Assembly: GCA_019155185.1 (NCBI GenBank)
Contig: CM032801.1
Span: forward strand, 1,408,761-1,472,760
From: Beaufortia kweichowensis
Lineage: Eukaryota > Chordata > Actinopteri > Cypriniformes > Gastromyzontidae
Length of the DNA stretch: 64,000 nucleotides
Reading direction: 5' to 3'
In this document: positions 30,980 to 64,000 of the stretch, in pieces
Layout: every line of letters begins with the position of its first letter
How positions within the stretch are numbered: the stretch's first letter is position 1
Program-made: the position numbers and the translations under genes
The notes under the pieces: generated by a model
Database searches by the model: none
What the model was told of the DNA's origin: nothing
What the model saw: the letters and a program-made list of their open reading frames with translations, nothing else

Positions 30980-31715
30980 TAATGTTTAACATTTCTAATT
31001 ATTTATTAAATTATTGGACCGTTTACTTTTTTATTAATGATACAATTTATTTTTTCAAATCAATTTCATTTTGGGTTGAAACGTCTAATTATGTATTTAC
31101 TTAAAGCACAAACTTCATGACCTTCATTATTCAAAACCTGTTGTAATTTATTAATACAGAATGTTAGTTTCTATGTTTCTGTAAACACGAAAAACATTGA
31201 CAGTCATCCTCATTTTAGGCCAGAACTAATATTTTGAGTTGATCTCATTTATGGGTTTGTTAAAAATCTATTGAACTTGTTCACACTGTAATCGCACAGT
31301 CTAAACAAAACCAATATAACACATATGAGAAACTTCTCTCTCTCACTGTCCATACTGTGAAATCACTGATGAATTGTGTCACATAAAAACATGATAACGG
31401 CTGCTTTCTTGTTTTTCAACAATACTAATAAATGTTTTTGTTTTTCTTGTTTGTCATCAAATATGATGGGGTTGTAACGTGAAGAGACTTCAAAGATGAG
31501 AAGTTAAAGATGTTCTAGAGTAATATCTTTTATGTGTGATTTGCTGGTGAGATTGCATTGATGAAACTGAACAGAAAAGACTAGTACACAACCAGAGGAC
31601 ATCTGAGGTCATGTTCATCTGTGAAGGTCTTCTGTGGAAAAACAAATGAAAATTTGTTTCAATCATGCTTTTCATAGCTTTGCATTGTTGCAAAGCAGCT
31701 TAACAGCAAATTGAA
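30980..31715. repeat. Third copy of the protease 3' flank, without a protease
   Basis: It follows the same order of landmarks as 29160-30165: ATTTATTAAATTATTGGA, TTTTGGGTTGAAACG, CAGAATGTTAGTTT, CACACTGTAATCGCACAGTC, AAAACATGATAACGGC, ATGATGGGGTTGT, GAAGAGACTTCA, then CATCTGAGGTCATGTTCATC and GCATTGTTGCAAAGCAGC. No protease exon lies upstream of it, so the coding part was lost or never included. Confidence 0.65.
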
Positions 31716-32309
31716 AAACGAAACCGAAAGAAAATGCAAAAATTACAAACCATATACCTGTAAAATACAAAAAATAAAAACGCATAAAATGTATATTAGC
31801 ATTAAATTATAGAGAAGGCAAACAACTATCACTTAAGTCCCCCAGCTAAATATTTATGGTGGTTGACCAAATAAAGATTCTTTCTGATAAAGTTAGTTTA
31901 TGTATATGGCCAGCTGAACATGACTTGTCACAGATACTGCAAAACCCAAGAGTAAAGTGTAAACGCTGTGACACTGTGTTTTACTTTTCATTCTTTTCAA
32001 CCCTGCTTTAATTTGCACATTTTGCATGCCAACAACCATTTCTTTTTTGCATTGCAACTACTTGGGTTGCTGTCTAAGCAAAAAATAGGTCATTTAAAAA
32101 TCAACTTTGCAATATTCTGTACTTCTACTTGCAATATAGTAATATTTTGTATTTTTAGAAAAGTAAAATGTTATTATTACTCATCTGCCATTTGTAATTA
32201 TTTTACTATAAGCAAGAATTAAGCTAAACTTATGAATATGTATGTTAATGCTACATGAAAAAATAAATATCTGAACCTAGCAGATGAAATGTATGATGGA
32301 AACACTGTA

Positions 32310-32480
32310 AGGAAAACTGGGTCCCTTATTAGCAAAAGCACTCTCCCTGAATGGGTTGAGGATGATCTGGCTAGAAGACAATTTTTTATTATAATTACAT
32401 GGAGGTGGCTTTCCTAACATGGATTTAGCTCCGTTTTGGACAAAGTGATGTAAACCGAAGTTTGTCTAATTAAATATGTC
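32310..32480 (-). pseudogene. Decayed PIM-like kinase fragment B (N-lobe part)
   Basis: It shares CTGGCTAGAAGACA, ATTACATGGAGGTGGCT and AAGTGATGTAAAC with 30838-30980. The minus strand reads ILNPFRESAFANKGPSFP, matching ITLNPLRKIALHSLANMRRS in fragment A. Nothing after that point is recognisable as kinase. It follows the third protease flank as fragment A follows the second, so flank and kinase relic were duplicated together. Confidence 0.55.
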
Positions 32481-34250
32481 AGAGATCTTATACTTGCAAG
32501 AGTTGATTTCTTTTAAAAGGTAAACATAACATTGTGTTGCATGTCGTCCAATACTAAACATTGTTAGTTCTGTCCTACTGAATGACATGCAATACCTCAT
32601 CCAAAATTATTTATTAGTATTTTATTACTGATTTCATGTTTCAAAAGCACATACTGTATATGTGTATTGTGCTATATTGTGAATGAATATGAAATTAAAT
32701 TAACCATCAGTTATCACATCTCATATCACACACATGCTGAATTTTAACCTCCCGCTCAGACTGACTGAAGTCTGCATCAGTATACTCAATATGGACTGGA
32801 TTCTGCAAGTCACACAAGTTGTGGTGATAAAGGAGAAGTCTATTGTCGCTGCGTGAACGGATGATATTTCTACCTCTTTGCAATGTCACTGCACATCACA
32901 GTAAATTATCAGATGATAATTGGAGAAATCCAAAAAGAAAAAGAAATAACAATAGTTTAAACTTGCCTTCTTATCTGGTCACACAGACACAGTGTAGGAT
33001 ACTTGATGGAAGATAATCAGTGTAGGAAGATGATCAAATATAACACGGTGTTCATTTATTTTGGATGCTTTTAGTCGCAACATAATTCCCACAGTTGCAA
33101 TTGTGTTATTTTATGATTTTAATGAGTTTACTACTATTCTAAAATGTGGAGAAAATGTAAAAATTTTGACTAGTTCATACTGTATGAGCAATTATGTTCA
33201 TTTAATACTGTAGAAGTATTTATGCAATTTTTATTGTTTGAACATTATTTGGAATGTTCAAGTATTATTACATATTATATAAAGTTTATAATATGCTTTA
33301 AAATACATATAAACAAAGCTGTAACTTGATATACTTTAACAACTAAGAACTGCACCAGTTTTTATTGGATCATGTTTATGTACACCTAAAGTTATGTATT
33401 TTGAGTATACAGTTTTGTGTTGTGTTGTAATGTTGAATTTGTACTAATTTTGCACACAAAGTCTCACAAAGGGTTGCATTTTATTCATGTAATATAGTCT
33501 GGCTACTACACTTTACTTACCCCAATGTTTATGTCTAAAGAACAAAATACCAACGAAACTGTTTAAGCTATATGAGGCATAGTACATGTACTCCTTTATG
33601 TATGACCACCATGAACGTTTTATGTATTCTATCTATATCGTTTCCCTCCATGTAGTGAAAATGTCAGATCAGTTACTGGCCATTAGAGGGCGCCAGACAC
33701 AAAGACTTAAACATGAACCGCCCCGTATCGATCAATAGGTCATCCTCTGATACTGTATACAACACTGACTGTACTACCTACAAAATTTTTTTGATCCTTG
33801 GAGCACATTTAAAGTTTATCAGTAGTGCTTTACATATATCAAAGAAAATATAAGAAATAAAGAAAAATATCTAAAATTAGGTTATTAATAAATGTTCAAA
33901 TTTGGACACTTTTTGGTGTTATTTTTATCACATATAAGTGGTACATATTGTAGTTATTAACTATATATTATTCACTATACAAGTGTTATATTGACATTAA
34001 TATTTGCTGAATTTACGCAATCATATTTTTTAAGGATAAAATTACATTATCTTTGGTGTCATTGTACAAATGACACTGTTGTGTTACTGTATATGTTTGG
34101 ATGGTACACAACAAAAGCTTTCCAGCACAACAATGAATAGAGAAATAAGTATCACACCGCTCTGATTTGTCAGAAATATTTAATAAAAGTAATTACTGCT
34201 CTTACATTTCGAGCTGAGACATTTATCTCGGGCAACAGTATGCAGTGGCT
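32481..34250. other. AT-rich intergenic DNA
   Basis: No gene, palindrome or repeat landmark that I can support. A short minus-strand open frame at 32889-32707 has no recognisable motif. Confidence 0.4.
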
Positions 34251-37061
34251 CTAAATTACCATTCGCTTTATTTCATTATGTACAATTTGTTCTGTACAAA
34301 ACCAAAATGCTAAACCTTTTGTATAAAAAATATAAGTTAATTTAAAATTTAACTCTAACAAAATAACAATGGTAATAATCAATAGTTGTGGCAATAATAA
34401 TATAATAGGAGCAATAATATTAAGAACAATAACAATAGTCTCTAAACATAGTGCATATGAGGGAAAAGACAACTGGTTGTGGATGACTGACTCTGTAGGT
34501 GGAGTTGAAAGCATTAGTCCACAGCGAATACGCACACGCACACGCACACACATGCGCACAGTATCAGAAAGTGCATGACTGCCTAAGATAGCACCATTAG
34601 AATGTAGCTTACAAATTCAATATCTCCACACACACAGCGCATGTTGCATGCCAACACAACCATTGGAAGCCATTAAGAAGATTCCCATAACTGATGGTGT
34701 ACACCTTTGGTACACTTAATAACTACCAGGCATCTTGAAGCAGTTTGTGACAGTATTGATTACATTCACTCATCAGTCCTGCAGTATATACAGAAAGGCC
34801 GTCATCGGTCAGAGCTCCATCATTGTCCAACAGGTCCAAACAAAAACAGCAGGCAAATAAAACATTATTATTATATTGATAATGGCAAACATTTGTTGGA
34901 ATGCTGCTTGAAATTAATCTTGAGCATTTTTAAACATTAGGTGGACATCAGCATCCTCATAGCTCTGACCTGATGCATTTTATCATCTAGATGCAATAAA
35001 TCATACTCTTTAAAGTGTGAAATTGTCAGTGTCAGATGCATTTTCAATTGACCCTTTGCTAAGCTCCGCCCACTTCTGGTAACTGTTGCTTGCTCAGAGA
35101 AGACAAAACAGTCCATAGAAATAAAATATCAGTGTTTCAGTGGGCTGACGACAATAAAGTAACAACTCTCTCTCTCAGTTTTGAATCACATGCAGTGGAT
35201 ATATTTTTTAATATTTAATACAAATTTTATTTAAAACTACATAGACATCTTTCTTTAGTTTGTCTGATGCTGTGGCCAGATGACAGTAACTAAGATTTCT
35301 TGGTTAATAATGTATTATTATTACTAGGGCTTAACCAAAGGTCAATTATTTTCTACATAACTGAAGTAATTCAAGTAGGCAGTGTATTTTTACATAATGT
35401 TTATACACATCTCAAGAGATCAATTTATCAATAGTATTCTTCCTCTTTCACTTACCTACCCGTTTAATCAATTATAACTTGCTAATTATCTTAAATTTAC
35501 AGTTAGGACAGTGAGGCGTGGCAAACGGTTGATTTGTAGTACCTATAATTAAAAAAATTATGCAGAAGTTGTTTCGTAATATCTGTTGATTTTTTTTTTC
35601 CCCCTTATGATAATTTCACATTTGCATAATCAAATAAGTAATCAGATTTGGTCAACATATTTTTTTTTACATTTTAAATAACCTAATTGTGTTATTTGCA
35701 CACTTATCCATACCGGTGCACAGTTCCTTCAGTGATTTTAAGGGGTCGTCTAAGGGGTAATTTTTCCCTGAGGTCCACTTATAATGTTACATCTCTTTAT
35801 TATTTTTATTTTCAGTACTATTTTTCACCATTTTGTTTTAAACAGGCTGTTGTTTGTTGTCTTTATCATCTTATTTATGTAAATGCCTCTTCCAAAATGA
35901 AATAAGAAACAGCACTGCAGGTCTGCTTTCAAAGCAACCACCTGACAACATCAGAACTGTTAAGGCCCGATATCCTCAAAATAAACCAGTGTTGCATTAT
36001 TTCAGACAAAATCTGGCTTCATTGAAATATCTTGCCAGAACAACTTTTAGGCTGTTATTGGCTGTTAAACAACTAACTGCTATTGGTCCATCACACTGAG
36101 GCAATAATTAAAAAAATAAAACGTCTGCAGAATGTTGTTTTAACATTACCTAACAGTGCCAGGTTTCTGAACACTGACTGTATGTTCTCTCGTGTAAATG
36201 CGGTCATGCTTGCTTGTATTCAAATGTGTATTTATTTGATGTCAGAAAACTGAGGATGTTGTGAAGTCGTTTTAACTTTTGCACTGGCGAGGACATTTGC
36301 TGTATTTAAATTCATGTTTCCATAGTACATCGATCTCTCTCAGAAAATAAGGGAAAATGTGATTCCCCATGATCTGAGCCCTTCAAGGTAACAGCTGACT
36401 TTCATATCTGCAGATTTGGGTGAGAAGCGCCGTGACTGGCATGTGACTCCAGCGAGGTTCACAGTGACGTAACTTAAGCCGTCACAAAAGCTCTTTGCTT
36501 TGGACAGATGTGCCGCAGGGGGTTTCTTGTTTTCAACTCCACACAGAATAGGCTGTATTTCTTCTTTCAAGTACTGCAAAACATTGCTATCATATAAAGC
36601 ATCCATCAGATCACGAGAGCGATGGAGATACCGCGCCTCTTGCTCTTTACATTTCACTCAACGTTCTTTCTCCACGCCAGTAGCTCCGCATACAACTTTT
36701 CGACCGCAGCAGGATAAAAAGTACCGTTTTAAACTAGTTACGAGTCGCCCGACAGGACCGTAACTCGGATTTATATTTTAAGGCTTCATTAAATGCGAGA
36801 CCAAACAATCACCTAAATGAAAAGAAGATTTCCTAAGCAAAAATATGACGTCCATTCTGATGAAAGGTCCCAGCCATCAACGAAGGAGACCTGATGTCTT
36901 CAGAGTGTTCAAATCCGTCACCCACTGAGGTAACATTATATGTCAATATATATCTCTGCCCTCTTCACTTCCTCCCGTCCCTACAGGATGCGGGACTGTC
37001 CACAGGAAGTTCAGTGTGTCTGGCAGGCTGTAGGTGCTGCTGTGGGGTCAGTGCCACAGAT
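34251..37061 (-). other. Possible long 3' untranslated region of pde10a
   Basis: Downstream of the pde10a stop there is no recognised gene up to a minus-strand AATAAA at 34272-34267. Mammalian PDE10A has a multi-kilobase 3' untranslated region, so this interval could be the equivalent. An unexplained open frame lies inside it at 36657-36340. A short alternating CA/CG tract lies at about 34525-34560. Confidence 0.3.
36340..36720 (-). pseudogene. Unassigned coding-like segment, probably frameshifted
   Basis: On the minus strand 36657-36340 is open and reads like a real protein: ARYLHRSRDLMDALYDSNV, then LQYLKEEIQPIL, then GVENKKPPAAHLSKAKSF. The open frame begins at GTG directly after TGA. Just upstream, in another frame, EKLYAELLAWRKNVE would continue the same style, so a small frameshift may split one protein. 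I do not recognise the family. It could be a processed pseudogene, a transposon relic, an exon of an unrelated gene, or chance. Confidence 0.25.
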
Positions 37062-59837
<22,776 letters not shown>

Positions 59838-59849
59838 GCTAATGTCAAC

Positions 59850-60160
59850 CTTAATGTGGTTTACCAAAGGTTTTTACCATGCTGACAGCTCAGATGTTAA
59901 TATTTGGTGGTTTAAAAAGTGAGTCCTAAAGTTTAAAAGCATGATTTTCTATGGCCAGGCAAGTGTAAACTTTCAGAACGGTCACATTTGCTATAAAATG
60001 GTCCAAATTACACATAAATGCAGATTTTTTAAATGAAAAATTACATAAAAAAAACTATTTTATGTTCTTTGTATCTCTTCATTTGCTGGGTATTATTGCT
60101 TCTGGTTTGTGCATTTAAGTCACAGAAATCCTACAAAGGATAACATGTATATGTACCTCC
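59850..60160 (+). repeat. Interspersed repeat, inverted partner at 63395-63610
   Basis: ACCAAAGGTTTTTACCATG, CTCAGATGTTAATATTTGGT, CTATTTTATGTTCTTT and ATCCTACAAAG appear here, and near-exact reverse complements appear in the mirrored order at 63610-63395. The two copies are about 3.3 kb apart, probably two insertions of one family. Confidence 0.7.
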
Positions 60161-63100
60161 TCCTAAATTTCTCTTAAATAACTGTATAGGCTGATAATTT
60201 TCAGTTTTTTAAAAAACATTTTTAACTAAAAATGTAACATTTTTATGCATTTTGGACATTCAGTTACACAACAATGACACTTTTGGGGTCTGAAAACATA
60301 AAAAAAAACTTTTTTAAAACAATACTATTATTGACCCCCTGTAAAAACTAATGTGTAAAAAATGCATTAACATACGTATTATACATTTTTTTACAAAGTG
60401 GCATCGCTAATACTGGCCTAGACAAAACTTTTCAAAAACATAAAACATAAACAAAAAACATAACAAAAACATAAAAAAACTTTTTATTTTTTAGCACATT
60501 GTTGTGTAAACATACCCTTAGTGGTATGGGAATTAAACAAAAAATATCATTAAGATTTTAGGACAGCATGCAATCAAAATACTAAATGTTGATGTCATGT
60601 GCTAGAAAGCAGTACCTCAATATAAATCTAGATTTTATATTTGCTGAAGATAGAGCACATAGCCTTTATAAATGTCCCCATTATTTATTGATTTGCTAAG
60701 CTGATGACCTCACCCTGGACTGGCACTTTTCAAACGTTCCCTTGTGTGGCATCTTCCTGACAGGAGAACTGATCACATCTTAGACAAAAAAAAGGTTCAA
60801 ATAAAACAGTGGCGTTTACTGGGTCTCCTGCAAGTACTGACTTTATATCAACAAAAATCATAACTTTTGGGTTGAAAAATCTCTTGCTGCACAAAGCTGA
60901 ACCATTAGAAAAGGTTTGGGTTGTATTTTTTTTCACAGTGGGCAACAACACAAACGCTAACACACAAAAAACCAACTATGATCAAATGATGAGCGTGCTG
61001 ATATAGACACTGATTCCATACTGTTCCTGAAAACAAAGAGTGTTTGTTCATAATAAGCATTTGAAACTCGAGGCTGCAACTATAAATTGTAGATAAGTGA
61101 CATGGTGATGTTATGAGATTGGAGTTAAGACCTCATACATCACAGGGTTGTCAGCAATGTGACCTTGAAGACACACCCGCTCTAGTTTGCTTTTCTAACA
61201 CAATCAAAGATCTGACATGCAATATTGACAAAGAGTGCATTACATTACATGAGGAATATTTTGAAATTCTCTTTCAAATTAAAACATGCCAGATTCTGAT
61301 CTAATCGTAGACTTCTCACATTTCCCACCATGAAACTAGATTCGCAATGCCTGAAGACATACTGACACTTGAACGACAGCAACATTAGTGAATTAGGCAT
61401 GTTTTGGTATAGGCTTTGGTAGTGCGTAAGTGATGTGCTGCATCCAACGCAATCTCACAGGATTTTGTATTTTATGACTAATTCGCACGATCTCATTCGT
61501 ATGTTTTGGTACGACATGTCTTCTCCCCAATGAAGTTAGGGTTAGGCCTTTATCATTGCTTTTTTCCTACTAATCCTAAATGCTTGTACAAGTTACATCG
61601 TAAAATATGTCTGAATTCGCGTAAGATCAGAGTCATTTTGTTATTCCGTGACACTCACAAATCTTGTTTCCACTTCTGTCGTCTGCCACCGTTTTGGCCA
61701 AACAGAAAGTTTTGTCCCAATCTTATACTATTGGTTGAGTCAATCTTGTCGAACTGGGCGGGGTTCTTAAACAAACAAACTGATAGCGCCACCACATTGA
61801 GAAAACCGACCTTCGATAAGTATAACAGATAAAATTATCTACAAAGAGTTTATTTAACTGCAAAACGTAATACTTACTGTTAAAGATTTAGAACAAACCC
61901 TGGCCATCATGTTTGCATAATATCAATACCGTATCTTTGTGTTGAAAAAAATGTATTCAAAACTTTAGATCTGGCCTGTGGGAAATCATTCCATAGGGAT
62001 CCAGTTTCATCTCTGCAATAGTGACATTTGCTGTTTATTTGCATTGACCCGAGATTCCTCAGAGCAGCTCTTTGCACACGCAATGAGAATACATGTGACC
62101 CGACTGAACGTCAGACCTCTGGGAACGTTGCGATCTTAGAAAAGATGCCTTTCAGCTCCCAGCTGGTGTGGCCCTGCCGCTGCAATCAGAGATGGTATGA
62201 GTTCTAATGCAATGCTCAAAAATGAGCCACACAAAAATGTTTACTAATATGGATACAATGACATCATCTTATGTAATACTGATGAATCAAGACAGTCTCA
62301 ACATCAAGTCATCTAGCATTAGTCAGTGGTTGTGACCTAAGAGATCGGGAACCTGTTGCCATGTTTAGATTGTAGGTGGACTTGAGTTTACACACTGGAT
62401 ATTCTCATCAGGACGGTCTCACCCTGTCAGATATGTCATTTGTTTATTTAGTGGAAATTACCTCACAATGACTGCTTGCTCTGATAGGCGGAAACATAAA
62501 TATTTAGTTTCGTATTACATATGGTGATACAGGAAGAATACGACATGTATTGAAAATCTATATTTTCAGTGACAGATGGTGCTCTTTATATGGGTTTGTG
62601 CAACAGTTAGTTCAGGTTCTCTAATCTGATTGGACGAGTGGCGTTCTATTATATAGGACCGATTTACTATTATGCATCACTCCACCACGACCATTTAAAC
62701 GTTTGTTAAAGTTCCTCGCTGGAAATGTCACAGTGCCCAAATCGTGCAGTTGTGTTGCATTTCAAGTGTCAACTTTGTCTCAGATGTTTCTAAACAGAGA
62801 AAACAATGTGGATTAGGGTAAATTTGATGAGAAATGTTTGAGTTCATATTAAAATATTCAATAATATTAACTTTTGATTGCAGACTTCTAAGCTCAGTTT
62901 TGTGACATGGTTGAGATTTCTTTTGAAACTCTGATGGAGACATTTGTGAGACTTTTGGCTTTTTTCTCAAGAAAAATAAAAAAGTTTACAGGAGACTTCA
63001 GAAAAAGTTTCTTTCATCTCTTTATTTATTCTCATTGATGTCTAGCAGAAATAACTGGGTAAGCAAATATTGAAAAATAAATGATTGCAGAATGTATTTA

Positions 63101-63178
63101 TTACCAATATATTGAACCACCTGTTTATATTTTACTAAAGCCCTGTTGATAGAGTCCAGACATCCAAAAAATATCAGT

Positions 63179-63360
63179 CTATGGGTAGCTGACAAATAAA
63201 TATGTAACAGTGACCTATGGTGTGACAGCGAAAAATATACAAAAATATACAAATAGCATGAGAGATGTTTCTTCATTGTTGGAGTTACAAATAGGATAAG
63301 AAAGATTATTTGTTTTGTTTTTTTGTATGTCACACCGGACATTTGTCAGCTACCCCTATA
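63179..63360. mobile_element. Short palindromic DNA transposon
   Basis: The left end GGGTAGCTGACAAAT with GGTGTGACAG is the inverse of the right end (CACACCGGACATTTGTCAGC, then TACCCCTATA). Interior AT-rich, no coding capacity. Possibly nested in or beside the 63395-63610 repeat. Confidence 0.7.
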
Positions 63361-63394
63361 CACGAGTTATCCATTAAAAAACAATTATATATAT

Positions 63395-63610
63395 ACAAAA
63401 AAAACACACGTTTTTGAGAGGCAACGTACTTTGTAGGATTTTTGTGAATTAAAATGCCAAAAGCAACAATTCTCAACAAATGGAGAAGAGATGACTCTTT
63501 AAAAAACATAAAATAGTTATTTTAGTTTAATTTAGGGTATTTAAACCACCAAATATTGACATCTGAGTTATCAGTATGATGAAAACCTTTGGTGAAAACC
63601 TCTTATGGGC
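63395..63610 (-). repeat. Interspersed repeat, inverted partner of 59850-60160
   Basis: On the minus strand it reads CACCAAAGGTTTTCATCAT, AACTCAGATGTCAATATTTG, CTATTTTATGTTTTTTAAAG and AATCCTACAAAGTA, matching the + strand copy upstream of the pde10a first exon. Confidence 0.7.
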
Positions 63611-64000
63611 AGGTATTGAAACACGTATGTTAGTAACATGCAAGTCTTCCAAAAAGTTCTAGTCACATGTGATGAATTATAAACTGACAGCACACTTCAG
63701 AAGAGCAAAAGAGAGAGAGAGCTGCAGAACTGTGAGTGCTCATGACTGGCTTGAAACGCCTGTGGATTTACACTATATTCTATCTTAAGCAGGCCTCATT
63801 TCCTCTCAGCGTTTGTCCTTATTCTATAACGCTTTTTTCTTTTTTAGATGAGTTCTGTACAGTCTCAGATCCCCCAGACATTTTAATTGCGTCATTCAAG
63901 GTTTTTTCCCCTTTTTTAGTTCTGCTTTGCTTAAAGAACAGGGGCTTGGGGGTGGGCACAGACGTCATTCACTCATTGCGACATCTGATCTTCCTTTACA

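Larger units (their letters stand above)
59838..64000. other. Upstream region of pde10a first exon
   Basis: AT-rich DNA with an inverted repeat pair (about 59850-60160 and 63395-63610) and a short palindromic transposon (63179-63360). No gene recognised. Near 63838 a pyrimidine-rich TTTTTTCTTTTTTAG is followed by ATG and 12 codons before a stop; this is too short to support. Confidence 0.45.

Noticed and set aside
32707..32889. Minus-strand open frame near the kinase relics
   Set aside because: I tried to read it as kinase sequence in all frames and found no motif.
36622..36720. Plus-strand ATG with a signal-peptide-like reading (MEIPRLLLF)
   Set aside because: Stops after 31 codons, no donor in phase and it overlaps the more convincing minus-strand reading.
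63838..63890. Pyrimidine tract and AG followed by ATG and 12 codons
   Set aside because: Too short and no family similarity; could not be supported as an exon.

Overview
The window is vertebrate nuclear DNA, most likely from a cyprinid-like teleost. Evidence: GT-AG introns, AT-rich intergenic DNA, long TA and GA microsatellites, many short palindromic DNA transposons, and protein sequences that read as fish orthologues of mammalian genes. There is no bacterial or phage content: no operons, CRISPR or tRNA genes were seen. Exon models were assembled by hand from splice sites, reading phase and recalled family sequences. No search was run.

Layout. (1) 1-1793: upstream DNA with one copy of a local repeat family. 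(2) 1794-8503 (+): oit3, complete in 9 coding exons (542 aa; signal peptide, D8C, EGF repeats, ZP domain). (3) 9673-13771 (-): pla2g12b, complete in 4 exons (230 aa), convergent with oit3 and ending in a literal KDEL. (4) 16574-19169 and 26463-29120 (+): two tandem trypsin-like serine proteases, each in 6 coding exons, with predicted GPI-anchor tails. (5) 19170-37061: repeat-rich intergenic DNA holding an LTR-like remnant, a perfect 152-bp palindrome, a third copy of the protease 3' flank without a protease, and two decayed PIM-like kinase fragments. (6) 37062-59837 (-): pde10a, a dual-GAF cyclic nucleotide phosphodiesterase in 22 coding exons (822 aa if the Cys-rich first exon is right). (7) 59838-64000: upstream DNA with an inverted repeat pair and a short transposon.

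The genes are not one pathway. oit3 and pla2g12b are neighbours in mammals too and both act in the liver secretory or lipoprotein system. The proteases are probably cell-surface enzymes. pde10a is an intracellular cAMP/cGMP phosphodiesterase. I did not find a wholly new biological system. The best leads are the remodelled cysteines of the second protease, the perfect palindrome, the KDEL terminus of pla2g12b, the Cys-rich first exon of pde10a, and the kinase relics in the protease duplication.
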